Shown here: positions 34,232-42,741 of the stretch, piece by piece
Numbering within the stretch: the stretch's first letter is position 1
How the letters are laid out: the number at the start of each line of letters is the position of its first letter
From: G965226155 sp965226155
Lineage (GTDB): Bacteria > Pseudomonadota > Gammaproteobacteria > Eutrophobiales > Eutrophobiaceae
Reading direction: 5' to 3'
NCBI GenBank assembly: GCA_965226155.1
Contig: OZ245331.1
Coordinates: 1,736,001-1,800,000 of the forward strand
Length of the DNA: 64,000 nucleotides
Made by a program: the position numbers and the translations under genes
Notes under the pieces: generated by a model
The model's input: the letters and a program-made list of their open reading frames with translations, nothing else
Database searches by the model: none
Told to the model about the DNA's origin: nothing

Positions 34232-34882
34232 ATGCCATGCCTAGCAAACTGGCGAGACCAGGAATTTCATATGCAATCAAGACTAATGAGGCTGGTTAAG
34301 CACTTTCAACGAGATTACGCTAAAAAACGGCCAAACATGTTTTGGGATACTCCTCACGGCTTCCGAGATTGTCAAGAAGTACTCGTATGCGAGATGCTTG
34401 CTAAGTCTCTGCGTGCCCAAGGCAAGGACAATATCCGTAAGATTAGAAAACATGGTAAGGATTTTCCAGACTGCCTCGCTGAAATGGACGGCAAGGAAAT
34501 TGGCATTGAAGTTACTGAGTTAAAGGAAGACAAAGAACCTTACAAGGAATGGACCTTAGAACAATTTCAGAAACATATACTCAGTATAGTGAGGTGCAAA
34601 AACGAGAAAGCCCAAATTCAAGGAAGGGAAGAACTATTGGAATCCCTGTATCAACTCTATATCGTGATCATGACAGATGAATTCATGTTGTTCCCGGAAA
34701 CTATCCGAGATTATTTAAGGCAGCCTCTTGGACCGAAGCCTTGCAAGATTGATAAAGTCTTTTTTTTGGGGCCATACGAACCCGCCGACAAGGCTGTGAT
34801 TCGAGAGCAGATATATGAACCAGTGAAAGCAAGGGTGGAATTTACAGTCTTTCAAGTACTTTGGACAGACAAAGGCGGATAA
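34232..34882 (+). CDS. PD-(D/E)XK-like nuclease candidate next to IS3-A end
   Basis: Up to 216 residues from the ATG at 34232 (a later Met at 34271 is also possible). The frame also runs upstream into the IS end (MTTYT), which is not native, so the original 5' end may be lost. KDFPDCLAEMDGKEIGIEVTEL has the spacing of a PD-(D/E)xK core (Asp, then Glu-x-Thr in place of Lys). The rest is helical with KVFFLGPYEPADKAV near the end. Nuclease fold is inferred; the altered last residue weakens activity. Confidence 0.5.
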   Translation: MPCLANWRDQEFHMQSRLMRLVKHFQRDYAKKRPNMFWDTPHGFRDCQEVLVCEMLAKSLRAQGKDNIRKIRKHGKDFPDCLAEMDGKEIGIEVTELKEDKEPYKEWTLEQFQKHILSIVRCKNEKAQIQGREELLESLYQLYIVIMTDEFMLFPETIRDYLRQPLGPKPCKIDKVFFLGPYEPADKAVIREQIYEPVKARVEFTVFQVLWTDKGG

Positions 34883-35002
34883 CTTTCTTGTTACCCTGCA
34901 CACAGTAGACCCGCCGTTTCAGTACGCGGTGTTGAATGCCGCATGATCCGCCAGATTCGCAATCGGCATTGTGCTGGAAATGGGTGACCTCCAAAACGAA
35001 CA

Positions 35003-35044
35003 GGCTCTCTTTCAAAATCTGGTACATACCCGGAGGGCTTGACA
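35003..35044 (+). repeat. Second solo right end of IS3-B
   Basis: CTCTCTTTCAAAATCTGGTA then CATACCCGGAGGGCTTGACA matches the last about 40 bases of IS3-B with a few changes. It lies 120 bases after the nuclease candidate; no IS3-B coding region remains beside it. Confidence 0.65.
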
Positions 35045-35304
35045 GGAGTAATATGATGTTCTCTGGGACTTTGTTTCCTAATGACTGTGAGTAGTGAATC
35101 GTGTCCGTAAAACGCCTCTTGACTATAGACTGCCACCTGAGCAGGGTTGTGGGTATCCTAACCTAAATCACCTAGCACACGATCTATGTAAGGATAGGTA
35201 CTAAATTCGCTGTCATCTGACATTCACATAACCCTCTCAATTCAGCAGTAGTATACTTGCCACTTTTCTAAAATGAAGAATAGAACACCTTAAGGTAAAT
35301 CCCA

Positions 35305-35859
35305 ATGAAAAATGAAACCGAAGTAATTGGCGAGGGTGAGGTACTACTTGCCACCATTAAATACCTTGTAACGAGAAGTGTACTTCCCTATCAGGTTTCT
35401 GTGCCACGTGGTCAGGGTATAGATGCTGGCTCAATTAAGATTAAAGTTAAAGACTATTTTAAAGTTGATAGTACATCGTTTGAACCAAAGTTTGTTAGTT
35501 CTGGTCCAGATATAATAGCGACTTCAAAAAGTGAATGGTGGGTTGTCGAATGCAAAGGAACTGGGACAGGCGTACCCCAAACACAACGCAATAATTTTGA
35601 TAGGGCATTAGCCAGCGTTGTCTCGTATTATGAAGACAGCCCAAACAACGTACCTAAGCAGCTTCAGGATTGGGTAAAAAATGCAACTGTATTTCTTGGG
35701 CTGGCGCTTCCCGCTTCGGTGCAGTATAGAAAAGAGTTGGAGAGGCGTGTCCGGCCTGCACTACGGCAACGATTAAACCTTTGGGTATTACTGTATGATG
35801 AGCAATCAAAAAAGATTTGTCCAGTTGCACCGAACGAAGTGTACAAAACTTCAGGTTAG
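35305..35859 (+). CDS. PD-(D/E)XK-like protein
   Basis: 184 residues, ATG at 35305 with no strong ribosome-binding site (AAGGTAAATCCC). SSGPDIIATSKSEWWVVECK has Asp and Glu-x-Lys at nuclease spacing, followed by a helix and LNLWVLLYDEQSKKICPV. Resembles short restriction-like endonucleases of unknown specificity. It lacks a methylase partner nearby. Confidence 0.6.
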   Translation: MKNETEVIGEGEVLLATIKYLVTRSVLPYQVSVPRGQGIDAGSIKIKVKDYFKVDSTSFEPKFVSSGPDIIATSKSEWWVVECKGTGTGVPQTQRNNFDRALASVVSYYEDSPNNVPKQLQDWVKNATVFLGLALPASVQYRKELERRVRPALRQRLNLWVLLYDEQSKKICPVAPNEVYKTSG

Positions 35860-35986
35860 GACACTGCCTAATGGCCATCACGAAAACGGTGACTTACAAT
35901 AATTCAAAGATGGTATGGGCAGAATTTATACGTAGGCTCCAAAGGACCTGCCCCAGGAAAAATATAAACCTTGATCTTTATTTTGA

Positions 35987-36565
35987 ATGGTAAATCGAAT
36001 GTCATTAAACAAAGCCGTAAAAGCTGGCCGCCTTGAGCGAAAAATTGTTATCCATACTGTTGAACAATGTCATGGTGTTCATCTTAAGAAGGTGGGGAGT
36101 CGCCAGAAGTGGCTACAAGACGAAAAAGGCAACAACTGGTGGGTGCTGGTAGGCACCGGGTCATGGCACGGCATCCCTGACGACATGATTAAGGCTGAAT
36201 GCCAGGACCAGACCGAAGGTAAACTTGTCGTAGGAGTTTGCGGACATACAGGCATCAAGGTGTTCAGTATTTCCTTGAAACCAATTATTGAAGCAAAAGA
36301 CAAGCTTTATCTGGTTAGGTTAGCCAATGGCTATCAATGTCAATTTAACTGCGAAGATAAAGGGACACACATGCTGATAAAGGAGATTCCTGGCCTTTCA
36401 ATGGAGTACCTTGATGCTGTCCCCTTTAATAGGCAGATAGAGGAAGCCGTTTGGGAACTGGACAAAATATTTAAAACCCTGAAAACGGATGAGGGTCGAG
36501 AAGAATTTATTGCAATGCTTAAAAAAAACGCACAAGACCGTAAACTAGGTAATTCCGAAATTTAA
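35987..36565 (+). CDS. Hypothetical protein
   Basis: 192 residues; Met codons at 35987 and 35999 both possible. Middle portion has strand-like KGNNWWVLVGTGSWHGIPDD and KLVVGVCGHTGIKVFSISLK; the C-terminal third is helical. No family recognised. It stands between the nuclease-like gene and a convergent gene. Confidence 0.55.
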   Translation: MVNRMSLNKAVKAGRLERKIVIHTVEQCHGVHLKKVGSRQKWLQDEKGNNWWVLVGTGSWHGIPDDMIKAECQDQTEGKLVVGVCGHTGIKVFSISLKPIIEAKDKLYLVRLANGYQCQFNCEDKGTHMLIKEIPGLSMEYLDAVPFNRQIEEAVWELDKIFKTLKTDEGREEFIAMLKKNAQDRKLGNSEI

Positions 36566-36628
36566 TGTATGCGAAGATGTAATCAGTATGATATTAAAGC
36601 GCCATCATAAAGCGGTTTTCATATATCA

Positions 36629-37303
36629 CTATCCATCAATAATTCTTTCAATAAATCTCTGCCCAAGGGGTGTTAGCCGAATTGGGTAGTTTCCATATTG
36701 TGAAATGGTAATTGGTGGTTTGTCGATTTGTACAAGGTGAAAATTATTTAGTTCGCTAATAAGCCCCATAAGAAATGGTGCATCAAAAGCATTGAGCTTT
36801 TCGTGTTTGTGTAGTGCACTAAAATCAAGTCCGTAATTACCATCAGAATCCGCTTTAAGGGACTGTTGAGACATTGAGCTGTATACTACCAACACGGTAA
36901 TTGCACCAATCGACAGAGAATCAACACATCGGATAAAATAATCAAGTTCATCGTATGATACTTTTTCAGTATCCCCTGGTTTCAACAAAAGATTTGCAAA
37001 CAGTGCCGCCGCCGCTCTTAGCTTAATTTCCTGATGAGTTCGCACAACCACTAAATAGCAAGATTTGAATAACTCAGAAAACTCATCTTTGTTAATGGAT
37101 TCAACATCAATTCTGCTTTCAATCGCCGTGAGTTTTTCGTGGAGTATTTTCATAGTTCTTTCAGTGGACTTCTGTGTTGAAAGTTGCACATAGTCGCCGA
37201 CTAGACTGGCAATGGTTCCGCCTACGCCCGGTATCAGATTAAGCGCCGACTTTATCGAAATAATTGCGTGATCAGACTTCTTTAATTTTTTCGCTTTTTC
37301 CAT
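36629..37303 (-). CDS. Hypothetical protein with N-terminal hydrophobic glycine-rich helix
   Basis: 224 residues. The start SALNLIPGVGGTIASLVGDY resembles membrane-inserting helices found in small effector-like proteins, followed by a helical domain (KLRAAAALFANLLLKPG) and a C-terminal winged-helix-like part (PIRLTPLGQRFIERI). I do not recognise the family. ATG 37303 has no clear ribosome-binding site. It is a candidate membrane-active defence protein, by resemblance only. Confidence 0.5.
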   Translation of the reverse strand: MEKAKKLKKSDHAIISIKSALNLIPGVGGTIASLVGDYVQLSTQKSTERTMKILHEKLTAIESRIDVESINKDEFSELFKSCYLVVVRTHQEIKLRAAAALFANLLLKPGDTEKVSYDELDYFIRCVDSLSIGAITVLVVYSSMSQQSLKADSDGNYGLDFSALHKHEKLNAFDAPFLMGLISELNNFHLVQIDKPPITISQYGNYPIRLTPLGQRFIERIIDG

Positions 37304-37609
37304 AGTGTTTTTAATTAAATGTAACGGAGGAAATCACAAGCACATGTTGTATCAAGTTAAGCTACTTGGCCGCATTCTTGCTCCACTCTAACATTTTAGG
37401 AGGCGAGCGGCGGCGAGTATTGAGAAGAGATAGGAGTAGCCTTTGATGAGGAGCAGCGTCTCCGAAGTCGTCAGGGTCACAAGATGTCCGCCATGCAGCT
37501 GGGGCTTGCAACCAAGCCCCTGGCTTACAGAGACATCCTTTGTCTGAAGAGTAAGGCTGCTTCGCCCAGGTGGGCAGGACGATGAAATTAGACCTTGATC
37601 GGCCCAAAC
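37304..37609. other. Intergenic region before the nested IS3-A pair
   Basis: 306 bases. Frames on both strands are short. It has an ATG-rich stretch around 37480 that I do not regard as a gene. The interrupted IS3-A copy begins at 37610. Confidence 0.4.
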
Positions 37610-37682
37610 TGTAAGGCGTCAAAAGATTTGGGACACAACGTCTAAAAAGTTAAGAGAGACTTTCATACATTGTAGTCCTATT

Positions 37683-38088
37683 TCACTGGTTCATATATAA
37701 ACTTAAATTTACTTTTCTCCTCTGTTGTAGCGTTTCGTATTTAATGATGGCTCGTCTATCCATAATTTCCTGATAGCGACCAAAATACATATCTGCCGGT
37801 GTGATATTGTCGAGCGACTCGTGGTAGCGCTCATGATTATAGTACTGAACGAACTGGCGGATAGCATGTTCCAGTTCCCAAGGATAGTAATAGTGCTCCA
37901 ACTTTACGACGTTCTTCATGGAACGGTGATAGCGTTCAATCTTGCCTTGGGTCATAGGGTGATACGGCGCACCACGGGTATGTGTCATCTGGTGTTGCGC
38001 CATATAATCTTTCAACTCCAGGATAAATAACAGGGACCATTATCACTGAGTAAACGCGGGCGGTGTTTTACCGTTATCTCGTTGACAC
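37683..38088 (-). pseudogene. 3' part of outer IS3-A orfB
   Basis: Encodes LLSDNGPCY through to the C-terminus, with a one-base deletion near 38019 (after TTATCCT) that shifts the frame before the ELKDY segment; the last 110 codons are open. Separated from its 5' part (39593-40180) by the nested copy. It differs from the intact OrfB by several substitutions (for example YMAQHQMTHTRG), so it is an older or divergent copy. Confidence 0.8.
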
Positions 38089-38176
38089 TGTATCCCGTCA
38101 AAGCATATGAGCCACAATTGAGCTAATTACTAAGAGAGACTTCTGATAAGTTAACATTAACAACAGGAACCTCATC

Positions 38177-38536
38177 ATGCGCAATAATAGTGAGAAGTTA
38201 GTTAAAGATATACGTCGTCGTACCCGCAAAAAGTATTCCTCTGAAGAAAAGATCCGAATTGTGCTGGAAGGTATGCGTGGAGAAGAAAGTATCGCTGAGC
38301 TGTGCCGCCGGGAAGGATTGAATCAAAACGTGTATTACCGCTGGAGCAAGGAGTTTCTAGAGGCCGGGAAACAGCGCCTGGCTGGCGATATCAAACGGGA
38401 AGCCAGTTCCAGTGAAGTCACCGATCTGAAGAAAGAAAACGACCAGCTCAAACGCCTGCTAGCCGACATCATGCTGAAGAACGATGTGCTTAAAAAAAGT
38501 GTGCTTGGCTTGGAGTCGACTTGGGCAGACGAATGA
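38177..38536 (+). CDS. IS3-A OrfA, nested copy
   Basis: 119 residues, differing from the copy at 6022 by only a few residues (MRNNSEKLVKDI, EEKIRIVL, and LKKEND). Complete helix-turn-helix and coiled coil; overlaps orfB by an ATGA. Confidence 0.88.
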   Translation: MRNNSEKLVKDIRRRTRKKYSSEEKIRIVLEGMRGEESIAELCRREGLNQNVYYRWSKEFLEAGKQRLAGDIKREASSSEVTDLKKENDQLKRLLADIMLKNDVLKKSVLGLESTWADE

Positions 38537-39519
38537 GTTTGTCAGCGGCAGAGAAGCTGGAAGTGATCTGGTTGGTAGAAGGCTCGGAATTACCTGTTAG
38601 ATGTACCCTGAGAGAATTAGGGGTGAGTCGTAGTAGCTTTTATCGTTGGTATCGGCAATATCTGGATAATGGACCAGAGGGTCTGGAGCCAAGCAGTCGA
38701 TCACCTAGGCGGTTCTGGAATAAGTTACCGGAGACGGTGAAGGAGCAGTGTCTGGAGATCGCCTTGCGACATCCAGACAAATCACCCCGCGAGTTAGCGT
38801 GGACCATCACCGATGAACATAGCTGCTTCATCTCGGAATCCAGTGTCTATCGCCTGTTAAAGCAATACGATCTCATTACCAGTCCTGCTTATATCCTGAT
38901 GCAAGCGGGGGATTCGTTTCAGAATCCAACACGACGAGTCAACGAGCTATGGCAGACGGACTTCACCTATTTCCGTGTCGTGGGTTGGGGGTGGTATTAC
39001 CTGTCCACGGTACTGGATGATTACTCCCGCTATATCATTGCCTGGAAGTTAACGACCAGCATGGCAACTGGTGACGTGAAGCAAACACTGGATGCGGCGA
39101 TTGAGACCACCGGTGTCAACGAGATAACGGTCAAACACCGTCCTCGTTTACTCAGTGATAACGGACCTTGTTATATCTCGTCAGAATTAAAAGACTACCT
39201 GGGCAAACACTAACTGCAACATACCCGTGGAGCACCGTATCACCCTATGACCCAAGGCAAGATTGAACGTTATCACCGTTCCATGAAGAACGTCGTAAAG
39301 TTGGAGCACTATTACTATCCGTGGGAGTTGGAACAGGCCATCCGGCAATTCGTTCAGTACTACAATCATGAGCGTTACCATGAGTCGCTCGACAACATTA
39401 CACCTGCCGATATGTATTTTGGCCGTTATCAGGAAATCATAGACAGAAGAGCCGTCATTAAACACGAAACGCTACAACTGAGGAGGAAGGATAATTTAAG
39501 TTTATGTATGAACCAGTGA
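38533..39519 (+). pseudogene. IS3-A OrfB, nested copy, nonsense mutation
   Basis: Same frame as the intact copy except CAA to TAA at 39211-39213, the codon for Gln227, between the second Asp and the catalytic Glu. The last 90 codons remain open but cannot work alone. The rest is nearly identical to 6378-7364, so the mutation is recent. Confidence 0.88.
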
Positions 39520-39592
39520 AATAGGACTACAATGTATGAAAGTCTCTCTTAACTTTTAGACTATTGTGTCCCAGATCTTTTGACGACTTACA

Positions 39593-40180
39593 GTTGACAC
39601 CGGTGGTCTCAATCGCCGCATCCAGTGTCCGCTTGACGTCATCGGCAGCCATGTTCGTGGTCAGTATCCAGGCAATGATATAGCGGGAGTAATCATCCAG
39701 TACCGTGGACAGGTAATACCAACCCCAACCCACGACACGGAAATAGGTGAAGTCCGTTTGCCAGAGTTCATTCACCCGTCGTGTTGGATGTTGAAATGCA
39801 TTGCTGGCCTGCAGCAGGATATAGGCGGGACTCGTAATGAGGTCGTATTGATTTAACAAGCGATAGACGCTGTATTCGGAGATGAAGTAACGGTGTTCAT
39901 CGGTGATAGTCCAGGCCAGTTCCCGGGGCGATTTGTCTGGGAATTGCAACGCAATGTCAAGACACTGCTCCTTTACCGTCTCCGGTAACTTGTTCCAGAA
40001 TCGCCGGGGTGATCGGCTGGCTGGCTCCAGACCCTCAGGGCCATTATCCAGATATTGCCGATACCAACGATAAAAGCTGCTGCGGCTCACCCCTAATTCT
40101 CTCAGGGTACATCTAACAGGTAATTCCGAGCCTTCTACCAACCAGATCACTTCCAGCTTCTCTGCCGCTGACAAACTCAT
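39593..40180 (-). pseudogene. 5' part of outer IS3-A orfB
   Basis: Starts at ATG 40180, overlapping orfA, and includes the first catalytic Asp (WQTDFTYF) up to the ETTGVN codons at the nested insertion. Beyond it the frame reads into the nested IS end. Several amino acids differ from the intact copy (ILTTNMAADDVKRTLDAA), supporting an independent lineage. Confidence 0.82.
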
Positions 40181-40536
40181 TCGTCTGCCCAAGTCGACTC
40201 CAAGCCAAGCACACTTTTTTTAAGCACATCGTTCTTCAGCATGATGTCGGCTAGCAGGCGTTTGAGCTGGTCGTTTTCTTTCTTCAGATCGGTGACTTCA
40301 GTGGAAGTTGCTTCCCGTTTGATATCGCCAGCCAGGCGCTGTTTCCCGGCTTCCAGGAATTCCTTACTCCAACGGTAATACACGTTTTGATTCAATCCTT
40401 CCCGACGACACAGCTCGGCGATACTTTCTTCTCCTCGCATGCCTTCCAGTACAATTCGGATCTTTTCTTCGGAGGAATACTTCTTACGGGTACGACGGCG
40501 TATATCTTTAACTAACTTCTCACTATTATTGCGCAT
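40177..40536 (-). CDS. IS3-A OrfA, outer copy
   Basis: 119 residues, intact, close to the other two copies; the only visible difference is ATSTEVTDL in place of ASSSEVTDL. It may still bind IS ends and act as a regulator, although its own orfB is disrupted. Confidence 0.85.
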   Translation of the reverse strand: MRNNSEKLVKDIRRRTRKKYSSEEKIRIVLEGMRGEESIAELCRREGLNQNVYYRWSKEFLEAGKQRLAGDIKREATSTEVTDLKKENDQLKRLLADIMLKNDVLKKSVLGLESTWADE

Positions 40537-40674
40537 GATGAGGTTCCTGTTGTTAATGTTAACTTATCAGAAGTCTCTCTTAGTAATTAGCTCAATTGTG
40601 GCTCATATGCTTTGACGGGATACATATATTTGCTATGATTTTTTAACATTTCAATTTAATTAATCGAACTCGTT

Positions 40675-40854
40675 ATGCCTCTTCTTCCCATTTGGGAAAA
40701 TAACAAAGAGTCCGTACTAAGTATGACATTACAACAAGCAGTATCTACTGCCGGTGATGGAGTACTTAAGGATAATAGTGAATGTTCTAAAGAAATTCGT
40801 GAATTCTTTTCTTATGTTGATATAGATAAATTAAATGATTACATAGACCAATGA
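40675..40854 (+). pseudogene. N-terminal remnant of a restriction-endonuclease-like protein
   Basis: 59 residues beginning MPLLPIWENNKESVLSMTLQ and containing STAGDGVLKDNSECSKEIREFFS. This start is shared with a family of longer proteins that carry a VVEVKTTDAY-type PD-(D/E)XK core further on (from memory of the family). Here a TGA ends it at 40852 and nothing of the catalytic part follows, so a deletion likely removed it, possibly with the IS3-A insertion just upstream. Confidence 0.5.
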
Positions 40855-40978
40855 TGTGATTCTTTCTTTTTGTTGCATCAAAGAAAACCCAGACAGCAAA
40901 TAATGCATAGGTTATAAAATACTACATGTCAGATCTCCCTATTTGTACATTTCATGCAGTGCTCTTGCGGAGGTAATG

Positions 40979-41305
40979 TTAAATATCTGTCTCAGACATC
41001 TTGTTTGAGCCTATGCTGGAAAAACGTAGAAACGCTCGAGTCGTGCCGTCAGAACTGATGTCCCAATATTCCAGATTATTTGGAACTATTTTACCGTTAT
41101 TATGGCTATGGTCAAATATCTCTTTTTCTATTTTGAATAAACTATCAACACTAGATTTTGCTTTAGTTTCCAATTTTGAATAGTCCATTTTTATATTTTT
41201 ATTCATATGATAGAAATCGTTCCTTCCCTTTTCTATTGTTTCAAAAGCGGCATTGGCCTCAGAAGTTATTATTCCTTCCGATGATAATTTTTCTACTCTT
41301 GCCAA
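40979..41305 (-). CDS. Hypothetical helical protein, possibly truncated
   Basis: 108 residues, helical (FETIEKGRNDFYHMNKNIKM, then VDSLFKIEKEIFDHSHNNGK). The start at 41305 has no convincing ribosome-binding site and the protein may be the tail of something longer. No family recognised. It lies 57 bases downstream of the HEPN-like gene, same strand. Confidence 0.4.
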   Translation of the reverse strand: MARVEKLSSEGIITSEANAAFETIEKGRNDFYHMNKNIKMDYSKLETKAKSSVDSLFKIEKEIFDHSHNNGKIVPNNLEYWDISSDGTTRAFLRFSSIGSNKMSETDI

Positions 41306-41361
41306 ATGGCTACTGGCGCAAGGAAGATATTTTCTTTACACATAAAAACCTAGACAATCCC

Positions 41362-42516
41362 TCAACTACCGATTGTGATACGGCGCTGTTCATCAATAGA
41401 AATGCGACTTAATAGCAATGCCTCTTCGCATTCTGCTTGTGGCTGGTCGTAGCTCCGTTTCCTTCTGCAATAATCTGCAGCTTCCTGAGTGTTTTCTGGA
41501 GATGGCGCTTCTTCTTTCCATGTCAAATCTAAAAAAGAGGCAAGCGCGAGACGATACAAGGTCGCCACAAATTCAGTTAGTCCGCGACGAGATACAGGGA
41601 GAAATAGATGATTTGAATCAACAGGGTTTCCGTGTATAAAATCATTTCTGCATAAGTAAATACGATCATAAAGCCAGCAAGCTAAATTTTTTCGTTCATT
41701 GCTATTTTTGCCTACTCTCACCTTAAATCTGCGATACTCACACTTTTTATCTACCCATGGTATTGTCTGGAGAAGCGCAAACACTTTTTCTCGATTTGCA
41801 TATCCATTGCCTCCAGGGTGCACAAGAATCTCGAATGCTGTGACCCACAAGCCAATCGTCCTACCGTAATCATGAATAACCACATCCTCTCCTGCAGGAA
41901 GGAGACAGGCTTGATTGACCATGTTCAACGATCTAAAGAGTGCAACGTCTTTCCATTTAGGACTATTGGTTTTATATCGAGCTATCCAGCGGCGAATAAG
42001 TTCTTGTAAGAGTGGTTCATCAAAATGCCGACGGCATAATTTCGTCCGTGATAATTCTGGAGATGAGTGTCCTCTAAACTGCTTGACATCATGGAGTGCC
42101 AACATTGCGGGGGTGTGTGTGGTTATGGATTCGTAATCTTTACTGATCATCCAGGGATAAACCCAAAAGGAATTCGAATATGTAACTCTGTCAAGTATGT
42201 TGCCATTGATGTTGCATAGCGATCTAGCCAAAAGCACTGTCGATGCAACAAGCAGATCTCGAAAGCTAGCAACTGCATCGACTGTCCTTAAGTACTCAGC
42301 AACGTCAGTTCGGCGAATAATTAGCGTCGGCTTAATTGGTACCCCATGAGTGTCCTGAAACTGACCCATGAAAATCCGAAAATTTGGATGTTCCCTTATA
42401 AGCTCTCGAATACTGGCATCAGAGGGCGGGACAAGGGCGATGGTTTCACTGTTGACAGGCTCATCTAAATCGATATTCGGTAATGCCCAAATAGGCTCCC
42501 AAGTCATTGGGTTCAC
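41362..42516 (-). CDS. Protein with C-terminal HEPN-like motif
   Basis: 384 residues. The N-terminal half is mixed alpha/beta (RELIREHPNFRIFMGQF), the C-terminal part is helical and contains Arg290-x4-His295 in CRNDFIHGNP, the Rx4-6H signature of HEPN ribonucleases, preceded by a helix ending LACWLYDRIYL. HEPN toxins of this layout occur in abortive infection genes. The gene stands alone upstream of the transposon; its start at 42516 is only 14 bases from the transposon's target duplication, so its promoter may have been replaced by the insertion. Confidence 0.55.
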   Translation of the reverse strand: MNPMTWEPIWALPNIDLDEPVNSETIALVPPSDASIRELIREHPNFRIFMGQFQDTHGVPIKPTLIIRRTDVAEYLRTVDAVASFRDLLVASTVLLARSLCNINGNILDRVTYSNSFWVYPWMISKDYESITTHTPAMLALHDVKQFRGHSSPELSRTKLCRRHFDEPLLQELIRRWIARYKTNSPKWKDVALFRSLNMVNQACLLPAGEDVVIHDYGRTIGLWVTAFEILVHPGGNGYANREKVFALLQTIPWVDKKCEYRRFKVRVGKNSNERKNLACWLYDRIYLCRNDFIHGNPVDSNHLFLPVSRRGLTEFVATLYRLALASFLDLTWKEEAPSPENTQEAADYCRRKRSYDQPQAECEEALLLSRISIDEQRRITIGS

Positions 42517-42741
42517 ATCCTCCGCTACTATTCAGTTGGGAACTATCCCGATTAGTTGACAAAGCTGTTTTACTCAACCTCTATCATTGACGGGTTACCT
42601 TTTCTGTCGACCTGCAATTTGAACGTCCTTTTCAAGTCCCGTTTGGTCGGTTTCGCTGGCCGTTGATGCTTTACTGGCCCCATGCTCATCAAAGCCTTTG
42701 CGACCTTGTCTAGTTTCTTTTGGTTCATTTTTCAGTAACCC

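Larger units (their letters stand above)
38089..39592 (+). mobile_element. Nested IS3-A copy
   Basis: 1504 bp, plus orientation, inserted into orfB of the outer copy. The target GTTGACAC is repeated directly at both borders (38081-38088 and 39593-39600). Read strictly from TGTA to TACA this is an 8-bp duplication; alternatively the element ends in ACTGTA and TACAGT, giving a 4-bp TGAC duplication, more usual for IS3. Carries orfA and a stop-interrupted orfB. Confidence 0.9.
37610..40624 (-). mobile_element. Outer IS3-A copy, interrupted by a nested IS3-A
   Basis: Minus-strand element whose two parts, 37610-38088 and 39593-40624, together make a 1503-bp copy (after removing the duplicated GTTGACAC), the same length as the intact one. 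Its ends TGTAAGGCGTCAAAAG and (right, reversed) TGTATCCCGTCAAAGC are in place. It holds an intact orfA (40177-40536) and an orfB cut in two. No target duplication at its outer ends. Its orfB 3' part also carries a one-base deletion. Confidence 0.88.
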
